Shown one piece after another: positions 6,414 to 10,884 of a stretch of DNA of 11,148 nucleotides (positions within the stretch are counted from its first letter, which is position 1; the number at the start of each line of letters is the position of its first letter). A model generated the notes under the pieces. That model searched no databases. It saw nothing but the letters and a program-made list of their open reading frames with translations, and was not told the DNA's origin. Origin of the DNA: JBBTXL01 sp038062295 (GTDB lineage Bacteria > Patescibacteriota > Minisyncoccia > GWC2-36-17 > WO2-46-25); assembly GCA_038062295.1 (NCBI GenBank), contig JBBTXL010000020.1:1-11148 (forward strand), read 5' to 3'. Made by a program: the position numbers and the translations under genes.

Positions 6414-6818
6414 ATGGCAAAAACGAAAAAATCATCGGCAGGGAAAAGGGTTGTGTTGGGTGCGGCGCTCGCGGCAGCCGCTGCGGTTGCCGCAGGAGCA
6501 TATCTTTTAAAGACAAACCCCAAAGCCAAGGCATGGGCGCGCACAGCAAAAAAAGATGTGCTGGTGGGTATGAAAAAAATGAAGGGCATGAATGAAGAGG
6601 CGTATCGTACCGTAGTGCGGAATGTGATGCGCGGATACACAAAAGTAAAGAATGTCGACCCCACAGAGATCGCCGCGCTGACGCGCGAGCTCGGAGGGCA
6701 TTGGAAGAATATCCGGAAGCATCTCGCGCACGCAGAAAAAGAAGCGGTACGCACAGCGGTCAAAACGGTAAAAAGCGGTGTCCGCACGGGGAGAAAATTT
6801 GCGCGAAAAATAAGATAG
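6414..6818 (+). CDS. Basic YtxH-like envelope protein
   Basis: The 134-residue product starts with a basic segment, then an Ala/Val-rich membrane stretch (about 12-32, VVLGAALAAAAAVAAGAYLL), then a long Lys/Arg-rich helical part (KAWARTAKKDVLVGMKKMKG; later HLAHAEKEAVRTAVKTVKSG). This resembles YtxH-type general stress proteins: a short glycine/alanine anchor followed by a charged helical tail. The tail is strongly basic and could touch nucleic acid or acidic phospholipids, but that is inference. It shares a transcript with the YtxG-like gene and is followed by a terminator and then the sigma-factor gene. No Shine-Dalgarno site precedes it. The function is unknown. Confidence 0.78.
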   Translation: MAKTKKSSAGKRVVLGAALAAAAAVAAGAYLLKTNPKAKAWARTAKKDVLVGMKKMKGMNEEAYRTVVRNVMRGYTKVKNVDPTEIAALTRELGGHWKNIRKHLAHAEKEAVRTAVKTVKSGVRTGRKFARKIR

Positions 6819-6917
6819 TTATCCGCACCAAAGAGAAATTTCGCACCAAAAGGCCACTTGGCGGCCTTTTTGCTGTTGATAACTCTGTGCGTAAGAATGT
6901 GCGTAAACCGTGCATAA
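6819..6917. repeat. Cluster of DnaA-box-like 9-mers
   Basis: TTATCCGCA (6819-6827), TGTGCGTAA (6886-6894), TGTGCGTAA (6898-6906) and CGTGCATAA (6909-6917) each differ by one base from TTWTNCACA in one orientation. The last three repeat at 12- and 11-bp intervals, about one helical turn. They could be DnaA sites or operator repeats of the downstream sigma-factor promoter. Confidence 0.4.
6848..6871 (+). terminator. Terminator after the YtxH-like gene
   Basis: AAAAGGCC (6848-6855) and GGCCTTTT (6863-6870) form an 8-bp stem with a 7-base loop and one further T. Confidence 0.8.
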
Positions 6918-6933
6918 ATAGCTCACTTTTTGC

Positions 6934-6963
6934 GTGACATTCAAAACTGCGGGGGGATAATAT
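6934..6963 (+). promoter_or_regulatory. Promoter of the sigma-factor gene
   Basis: GTGACA (6934-6939), an 18-bp spacer and TAATAT (6958-6963) give a predicted transcript start on the ATG at 6970. The spacer includes a run of six G, and the three tandem 9-mers end 16 bases upstream of the -35 box. Confidence 0.6.
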
Positions 6964-6969
6964 ATATGC

Positions 6970-7581
6970 ATGGACCGCGACGACGACTTTTTTCTGATAG
7001 AGCGTGCGCGGCGCAACAAAGAGGAATACGGGTTGCTGTACATCAAATATAAAGACAGGATGCTTGGTTATTTTGTGCGCCGCGTCAAAGAACGAGCAAC
7101 TGCGGAGGACCTTACGCAGGAAGTGTTTCTGCGTTCATTTGCGCGGCTGGATGATTTTCAATGGATGGGACACCCCTATAGCGCGTACCTGTTCGCCGTT
7201 GCGCGCACAGTACTTGCAAGGCATTTCCAGGGCTTTCGTATGTATGATGCACTGGATGAGGAGACGGTTTCCGACGGTTCTGCGGCACACGACATGGCGG
7301 AGCGCCTTGATGTTGTACATCGTTCCGAAGCCGTGTGGCGCGCATCCGCGCGGCTGGTTCAAAACCGCAAGGTTGCTTTTTTCTTGCGCTACGCCAAGCA
7401 CATGCGGGTGCGGGAGATCTCGCAGAACATGCGGATGTCCGAAAACGCCGTGAAGCTGGCGCTTTCGCGCGGTAGAAAACAGATCGCACAAAGCGTTCGC
7501 GACAACATGACACCTTTTCGTTCGTTCGCGCATTATCATAAGCAGAGGCAGCAGGGTCGAGCTGTCATGATATCAGCCTAA
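6970..7581 (+). CDS. ECF-type RNA polymerase sigma factor
   Basis: The 203-residue product has the two-domain layout of ECF sigma factors. Region 2 covers about 20-90 and includes the hallmark AEDLTQEVFLRSFARL (residues 45-60) that contacts core polymerase, followed by the region 2.3/2.4 helix that melts and reads the -10. Region 4 covers about 118-172 and ends in a helix-turn-helix, MRVREISQNMRMSENAVKLALSRGRKQI in sequence, that would read the -35. The spacer between them (about 93-117) is acidic. The last 25 residues (MTPFRSFAHYHKQRQQ onward) are basic and extra. No anti-sigma factor lies beside it; the small membrane proteins upstream lack a zinc-binding anti-sigma motif. It is alone on its transcript, with a leaderless-type promoter and DnaA-box-like repeats upstream. 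What it controls cannot be told from the window. Confidence 0.88.
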   Translation: MDRDDDFFLIERARRNKEEYGLLYIKYKDRMLGYFVRRVKERATAEDLTQEVFLRSFARLDDFQWMGHPYSAYLFAVARTVLARHFQGFRMYDALDEETVSDGSAAHDMAERLDVVHRSEAVWRASARLVQNRKVAFFLRYAKHMRVREISQNMRMSENAVKLALSRGRKQIAQSVRDNMTPFRSFAHYHKQRQQGRAVMISA

Positions 7582-7787
7582 CAAAACGCAATGGACCTTG
7601 GTAGTCCGGAGGATAGCGATAGCGCGGCCGGTCATTCCGCAATAAGAAGCTTCCGATTCCTAAGGGCGGCTTCTTAACGCGTGTGGCGTCACCGGCGGCG
7701 GATCGGATTTCCTTCAAAACTGAATATTGTACACCCCCCAGCGCCTTTTTGATAAGGCGTCATCGAGGCCCTTACGGAGGGCACCGT
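7582..7787 (+). other. Non-coding, hairpin-rich stretch after the sigma-factor gene
   Basis: No convincing gene is present on either strand. Visible structure: GGAC/GTCC (7593-7607); a composite stem-loop in which GCCGGT (7627-7632) pairs with ACCGGC (7691-7696), CGC (7638-7640) with GCG (7679-7681) and TAAGAAGC (7643-7650) with GCTTCTTA (7669-7676); CGCCTT/AAGGCG (7742-7759); and GCCCT/AGGGC (7768-7782). The big loop holds CCGATTCC (7653-7660), which can pair with GGATCGG (7700-7706) apart from one bulged base, so a pseudoknot is possible. No T-tract terminator is obvious directly after the sigma-factor stop codon. Confidence 0.5.
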
Positions 7788-7850
7788 CCCCGGAGGAGCA
7801 TATGAAGGATTATTATCTCTTCTTAAGCTCACGCTCCGGGGTTTTATTTT
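7788..7850 (+). terminator. First terminator-like hairpin of the 7788-8013 region
   Basis: A 12-bp stem with a 3-base bulge (7788-7799 with 7827-7841) is followed by TTTTATTTT (7842-7850). It could end transcripts coming from the sigma-factor gene or act as the off state of a switch. Confidence 0.6.
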
Positions 7851-7881
7851 CATCACAATACTCCGCCGCTCGTGGCGGAGT

Positions 7882-7890
7882 TGCTACAAT
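7882..7890 (+). promoter_or_regulatory. Candidate extended -10 box inside the structured region
   Basis: TGCTACAAT (hexamer 7885-7890) fits the TGnTATAAT pattern seen elsewhere in the window and would start an RNA near 7897, about 117 bases before the final T-tract. No start codon follows at the usual distance, so a non-coding product is the natural reading. There is no -35 support. Confidence 0.35.
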
Positions 7891-8015
7891 GGGAACGAAA
7901 ATATCCCGAGAGAGCTCGGAGCTACGCGAGGGCGACGAGGGATTACTCAATACCCTGCGGTTTTGCCGCGATATCTTTGATTTTGTCTACGGTACCCCGG
8001 AGCGACTTTTTTTAG

Positions 8016-8021
8016 TATAAT
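8016..8021 (+). promoter_or_regulatory. -10 box of the mutY-like gene
   Basis: A perfect TATAAT at 8016-8021 places the predicted +1 on the A of the ATG at 8028. It begins three bases after the T-tract of the preceding structured region, so upstream transcription ends where this gene's begins. Confidence 0.72.
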
Positions 8022-8027
8022 GCGCCC

Positions 8028-8846
8028 ATGCGCATAAGCATCAGAACATTTCAAAAAACGGTATGGCGGCATTACCGGCGGCATGGCCGTCATGACATGG
8101 TGTGGCGAAAGAACATCACGCCATACCGTGTCGTCGTTTCCGAGGTGATGCTACAGCAAACGCAAGTTGCGCGCGTGACGCACAAGCTCAGGCCGTTCGT
8201 AAGAATGTTTCCGAGCTTTCGCTCGCTCGCTCGCGCGCCACTTTCCCGCGTGCTTGCCGCATGGCAGGGTTTGGGGTACAACCGCCGCGCGCTTATGCTC
8301 AAGCGGCTTGCCCAAACCGTTGTGCGCGAACACGGCGGAATATTGCCGCGCGATCCGGTCATGCTTGCCGCGTTGCCGGGTATCGGTTTTGCCACTGCCG
8401 GTTCTATTGCCGCGTTTGCGTTTCAGGAGCCGGTGGCGTTTATTGAAACCAACATCCGGCGCGTATTCATCCATTTTTTCTTTCCTCACAAAAAGAGCGT
8501 CCATGACAGCGATATTTTAAAGATCGTTCAAAAAACGGTGGATACGAAAAACCCGCGGGAGTGGTATTTTGCGCTTATGGATTACGGCGCATGGCTTGCG
8601 CGCGCGGAAAAGGAAAATCCCAACCGCAAAAGCGCGCATTATCAGCGGCAGCCGAAATTTGAAGGGTCCGACCGTCAGGTGCGTGGGCGCATTCTTGCGT
8701 TGCTGGTCACCGACGGTCCCTTGGCGCTTTCTGTTATCGCACGCCGCTTATCGGAGCCGCGCGCGCGGGTGATGAAAGTGGCTGTAACGCTTGCCAAAGA
8801 ACGCCTGGCTACCATTATGAAAGGGAAGATGCGTATCGCCATGTGA
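8028..8846 (+). CDS. mutY: MutY-like A/G-specific adenine DNA glycosylase without an Fe-S cluster
   Basis: The 272-residue product has the HhH-GPD glycosylase core: PYRVVVSEVMLQQTQV with catalytic-type E39, the GLGYNRRA segment at 81-88, and the helix-hairpin-helix LPGIGFATAGSIAAFA starting at 116. MutY removes adenine mispaired with 8-oxoguanine. At the position of the usual catalytic Asp (DGNV) the protein has E140 in FIETNIRRVF. The four-cysteine Fe-S motif that normally follows LMDLGA is replaced by LMDYGAWLARAEKENPNRKSAHYQRQ, and the whole protein contains no cysteine. The C-terminus (about 217-272) looks like a small winged-helix domain, not the NUDIX-like domain that recognises 8-oxoguanine. 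I have the impression that this form is common in Patescibacteria. The start is fixed by the TATAAT box exactly 12 bases upstream. The substrate assignment is less certain than the family. Confidence 0.85.
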   Translation: MRISIRTFQKTVWRHYRRHGRHDMVWRKNITPYRVVVSEVMLQQTQVARVTHKLRPFVRMFPSFRSLARAPLSRVLAAWQGLGYNRRALMLKRLAQTVVREHGGILPRDPVMLAALPGIGFATAGSIAAFAFQEPVAFIETNIRRVFIHFFFPHKKSVHDSDILKIVQKTVDTKNPREWYFALMDYGAWLARAEKENPNRKSAHYQRQPKFEGSDRQVRGRILALLVTDGPLALSVIARRLSEPRARVMKVAVTLAKERLATIMKGKMRIAM

Positions 8847-8848
8847 TG

Positions 8849-8857
8849 TGATATACT
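8849..8857 (+). promoter_or_regulatory. Extended -10 promoter of the DUF5654 operon
   Basis: TGATATACT (hexamer 8852-8857) lies in the 20-base gap after mutY and predicts a start near 8864, three bases before the ATG at 8867. No clear -35 is present. Confidence 0.68.
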
Positions 8858-8866
8858 CAAAAAATC

Positions 8867-9121
8867 ATGGATGATAAAAGCAACGTGACGGAGCCGGCCA
8901 GTGTCCGTGTGGAGGTGAAAAATCAAGCTGCAAGCTACATTGCCGCGGCGTTCGGGTTTGTGGCGGGTCTTGCGTGGAACGACGCGATCAAGGCTCTCAT
9001 CGAGTATCTGTTCCCGTTGAGTACCAACACGGTGCTTGCGAAATTCGCCTACGCCATCATTTTAACGGTGATCGTGGTAGTCGTGACGGTATATCTTATG
9101 CGTGTTCTGAAACGGCAATGA
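8867..9121 (+). CDS. DUF5654-family small membrane protein
   Basis: The 84-residue product has a short charged N-terminus and two hydrophobic segments, about 21-36 and 56-78. Between them is the conserved-looking FGFVAGLAWNDAIKALIEYLFP stretch (residues 29-50, quoted in part as family hallmark GLAWNDAIKALI). This matches the DUF5654 family of CPR bacteria and archaea, whose function is not known. It presumably sits in the cytoplasmic membrane. It is the first gene of a tight operon: its TGA overlaps the ATG of the tRNA-binding protein gene (ATGA). Why a membrane protein heads an RNA-related gene set is unclear. Confidence 0.85.
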   Translation: MDDKSNVTEPASVRVEVKNQAASYIAAAFGFVAGLAWNDAIKALIEYLFPLSTNTVLAKFAYAIILTVIVVVVTVYLMRVLKRQ

Positions 9122-9441
9122 TCACCTTTGAAGACTTTAAAAAGATTGAACTCCGCGTCGCAAAAGTCCTCACAGCGGAAAAGGTGGAAGGTTCGGAGAA
9201 GCTGGTACGGCTAGAGGTGGATTGTGGAGAAGAATCAAAGCGACAGATCGTTGCCGGTATCGGCGCACAATACACACCGGAAGAGCTGGTGGGAAAAGAA
9301 ATCGTCATTGTCGCAAATCTCGCGCCGCGAACGCTCATGGGGCTCGAAAGCCAGGGCATGCTGCTTGCCGCATCCGGCGATGCAGGCCCCGTGCTACTCG
9401 TGCCGGAAAATCCGGTCGGCCCCGGCGCGGAAGTTCGCTAA
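9118..9441 (+). CDS. Stand-alone tRNA-binding OB-fold protein (Trbp111 / MetRS C-terminal type)
   Basis: The 107-residue product is one OB-fold domain of the type found at the C-terminus of methionyl-tRNA synthetase and in free Trbp111/CsaA proteins. Diagnostic stretches are DFKKIELRVAKVL (residues 6-18), EKVEGSEKLVRLEVD, RQIVAGIG (42-49), VGKEIVIVANL and GLESQGMLLAA (75-85). The family binds tRNA by shape at the elbow and acts as a dimer. In many CPR genomes the MetRS catalytic part is separate, so this may be its detached partner, but no metG is in the window. The ATG overlaps the previous stop codon (ATGA), which fixes the start and suggests translational coupling. The next gene starts 7 bases after its stop codon. 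Confidence 0.88.
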   Translation: MITFEDFKKIELRVAKVLTAEKVEGSEKLVRLEVDCGEESKRQIVAGIGAQYTPEELVGKEIVIVANLAPRTLMGLESQGMLLAASGDAGPVLLVPENPVGPGAEVR

Positions 9442-9448
9442 TACGACC

Positions 9449-9946
9449 ATGATGGTCGCGGTGCTTCACAATATCCGCAGTATGCATAACGTCGGTTCTC
9501 TATTCCGCACGGCGGATGCGGCGGGCATTGAAAAATTATGTTTGTGCGGCATCACGCCGACGCCGGTTGACGAATACGGACGCATACGACCGCAGCTTGC
9601 CAAGGTTTCGCTTGGGGCAGAGCAGCATGTCGCGTGGGAACGGGCGCGCTCAACCGCGCGTGTTCTGGACGGTTTGAAAAAGGATGGCTACCGCATATTT
9701 GCACTCGAACAGAGTAAAAAGTCTATTCCGTATACGCGCATTAAACTTTCACGAAAACAACTTGCGAAAACGGCGTTTGTCGTTGGCAATGAGGTGAAGG
9801 GATTGACGCCTACCGTTTTGTCCCGTGCCGACAAAATCTTGGAAATTCCGATGCGCGGCACCAAGGAGTCGTTGAATGTAGCGGTGGCATTCGGCATCGT
9901 TGTGTTTCATTTCGCCATGCATCTTTCACAAAAGCGTTTACCATGA
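9449..9946 (+). CDS. SpoU/TrmH-family RNA 2'-O-methyltransferase
   Basis: The 165-residue product shows the three SPOUT motifs of the SpoU/TrmH class. Motif 1 is H13-N14-V-G-S-L-F-R20-T-A; motif 2 is FVVGNEVKGL (110-119); motif 3 is IPMRGTKESLNVAVAFGI (133-150), which forms the trefoil knot that binds S-adenosylmethionine. These enzymes methylate a ribose 2'-hydroxyl in tRNA or rRNA; the exact target cannot be told. It lacks the extra N-terminal RNA-binding domain of rRNA-specific members, so it is a minimal catalytic form. The start could be ATG 9449 or 9452; I use the first. No Shine-Dalgarno site is present, and it lies 7 bases after the tRNA-binding gene, so co-translation is likely. A tRNA target would fit that neighbour but is not shown. 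Confidence 0.87.
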   Translation: MMVAVLHNIRSMHNVGSLFRTADAAGIEKLCLCGITPTPVDEYGRIRPQLAKVSLGAEQHVAWERARSTARVLDGLKKDGYRIFALEQSKKSIPYTRIKLSRKQLAKTAFVVGNEVKGLTPTVLSRADKILEIPMRGTKESLNVAVAFGIVVFHFAMHLSQKRLP

Positions 9947-9964
9947 TAGGTTTCAGATGAACGT

Positions 9965-10723
9965 ATGCAAAAAAGAACCAACGGAAAACGAACACGAAAC
10001 ATATTTGACCCGGCGTCCGACCAGCCGTTCAAAATAAGCCGCACGAAGATAGAGGAATTTTTGCGGTGCGCGCGGTGTTTTTATCTTGACCGGCGGCTCG
10101 GGGTCGGGCAGCCCCCCGGTTTTCCATTTAACTTAAACAGCGCGGTCGACCATCTCCTGAAGAAAGAATTTGATGTCCATCGGGCTCAAGGCACGCGTCA
10201 TCCCCTGATGGAGCACTACAACGTGGATGCTGTGCCATTTGTGCACGATGACCTTGACCGCTGGCGGGAAAACTTCGTCGGCGTGCAGTACCTGCACGGG
10301 CCGACCAACTTTATTGTCACCGGCGCGGTGGACGATATCTGGGTCAGTCCGAAAGGGGAGCTCGCGGTGGTGGACTACAAAGCAACATCCAAGGACAGCG
10401 AAGTGAATATAGATGCGGAATGGCAGCGAAGTTATAAGAACCAGATGGAGATCTATCAGTGGCTTCTGCGTCATAATGGTTTTTGGGTTTCGGACACGGG
10501 ATATTTTGTGTATGTGAACGGTCGGCGCGACAAAGCGGCGTTTGACGGAAAACTGGAATTTGACGTCAAGCTCATCCCGTACACCGGCTCGGATGCATGG
10601 GTGGAAAAGGCACTCCTGGATGCGCGTGCGTGTTTGACGAACAATACGCTGCCGCAGGCCGCCGCCGACTGCGAGTGGTGCCACTACCGTGAAGCGGCAC
10701 AGGCTGTTACTGCCGCGTCATAA
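9965..10723 (+). CDS. PD-(D/E)XK nuclease, RecB/Cas4-like
   Basis: The 252-residue product matches the PD-(D/E)XK_1 fold. It has KISRTKIEEFLRCARCFYLDRR at 23-44, H63 in the first helix, D123/D124 in GAVDDIWV, the catalytic D137-Y-K139, and Q160-x3-Y164. Such proteins cut DNA with metal ions and occur in recombination or CRISPR adaptation. Cysteines C35-x2-C38 near the N-terminus and C236-x2-C239 near the C-terminus could hold an Fe-S cluster as in Cas4/AddB, but the arrangement is two pairs and not one plus three. C223 is extra. No CRISPR array or cas gene is in the window, so a repair role is more likely. It is the last gene of the operon, 18 bases after the methyltransferase gene. I recall relatives as common stand-alone genes in CPR genomes. 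Confidence 0.8.
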   Translation: MQKRTNGKRTRNIFDPASDQPFKISRTKIEEFLRCARCFYLDRRLGVGQPPGFPFNLNSAVDHLLKKEFDVHRAQGTRHPLMEHYNVDAVPFVHDDLDRWRENFVGVQYLHGPTNFIVTGAVDDIWVSPKGELAVVDYKATSKDSEVNIDAEWQRSYKNQMEIYQWLLRHNGFWVSDTGYFVYVNGRRDKAAFDGKLEFDVKLIPYTGSDAWVEKALLDARACLTNNTLPQAAADCEWCHYREAAQAVTAAS

Positions 10724-10741
10724 GTAATCCACTGTTCCCGT

Positions 10742-10770
10742 TTGACGGAAACAAAAGAGGAAGGTACCAT
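10742..10770 (+). promoter_or_regulatory. Candidate promoter in the gap before thpR
   Basis: TTGACG (10742-10747) and TACCAT (10765-10770) are separated by 17 bp and would start an RNA near 10777, which would end at the terminator at 10834. The -10 match is only moderate. Confidence 0.3.
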
Positions 10771-10799
10771 AGGAGAATATTCCCTTGCAATTTAGGAGG

Positions 10800-10834
10800 G
10801 GTGGTGACCCAGCGTGGTCGCCACCTTTTACTTT
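10800..10834 (+). terminator. Terminator of the DUF5654-to-nuclease operon
   Basis: GGTGGTGACC (10800-10809) pairs with GGTCGCCACC (10816-10825) over 10 bp with one GT pair and a CAGCGT loop, and is followed by TTTTACTTT. Confidence 0.82.
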
Positions 10835-10870
10835 ATGTATGAAAGGGGTTGAAAGAATCGGCTGATAGGG

Positions 10871-10876
10871 TATAGA
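10871..10876 (+). promoter_or_regulatory. -10 box of the thpR gene
   Basis: TATAGA at 10871-10876 predicts a start at about 10883, two bases before the ATG at 10885. This agrees with the short-leader pattern of the other units. The match to TATAAT is weaker than elsewhere. Confidence 0.45.
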
Positions 10877-10884
10877 GTAAGGAT

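Larger units (their letters stand above)
7788..8013 (+). ncRNA. Candidate structured RNA or RNA switch with two competing terminator-like stems
   Basis: CCCCGGAGGAGC (7788-7799) can pair with GCTC (7827-7830) plus CTCCGGGG (7834-7841), with a 3-base bulge, and TTTTATTTT follows. Alternatively CGCTCCGGGGT (7832-7842) pairs perfectly over 11 bp with ACCCCGGAGCG (7994-8004), with TTTTTTT at 8007-8013. Both use the same middle strand, so they exclude each other. Between them lie ACTCCGCC/GGCGGAGT (7860-7881), CCGAG/CTCGG with an AGAG loop (7906-7919), AGGG/CCCT (7938-7956) and GCGG/CCGC (7957-7969). The first hairpin loop contains GGAGGAG and an ATG at 7802 that opens a 72-codon frame ending at 8020. 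I could not match it to tmRNA, RNase P, SRP, 6S, T-box or 5S RNA from their conserved segments. Whether it is transcribed is not shown by the sequence. Confidence 0.45.

Noticed and set aside
7595..7607. ACCTTGGTAGTCC, close to the conserved ACCCTGGTAGTCC of 16S rRNA
   Set aside because: The flanking bases do not match 16S rRNA on either side, so this is a chance match of 13 bases.
7582..8013. tmRNA, RNase P RNA, SRP RNA, 6S RNA, T-box or 5S rRNA
   Set aside because: The conserved segments of each (T-arm and CCA end, GGAAAGTCC core, GGAAGGAAGC loop, long bubble helix, GGTGG-ACCGCG box, 5S loops) are not found on either strand.
7582..8027. Retron or CRISPR-type RNA
   Set aside because: There is no reverse transcriptase or cas gene in the window and no regularly spaced direct repeat; inverted repeats alone are not enough.
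8974..9117. In-frame extension of the tRNA-binding protein upstream of 9118
   Set aside because: It lies over the DUF5654 gene in another frame, and ATG 9118 overlapping the previous stop codon gives the normal N-terminus of the domain.
9224..9448. In-frame extension of the RNA methyltransferase upstream of 9449
   Set aside because: The extension overlaps the conserved tRNA-binding gene in another frame and has no SPOUT or RNA-binding similarity; motif 1 starts close to the ATG at 9449.
9965..10723. CRISPR-associated Cas4
   Set aside because: No cas1, cas2 or repeat array is nearby and the cysteine layout differs; a stand-alone PD-(D/E)XK nuclease is the safer call.
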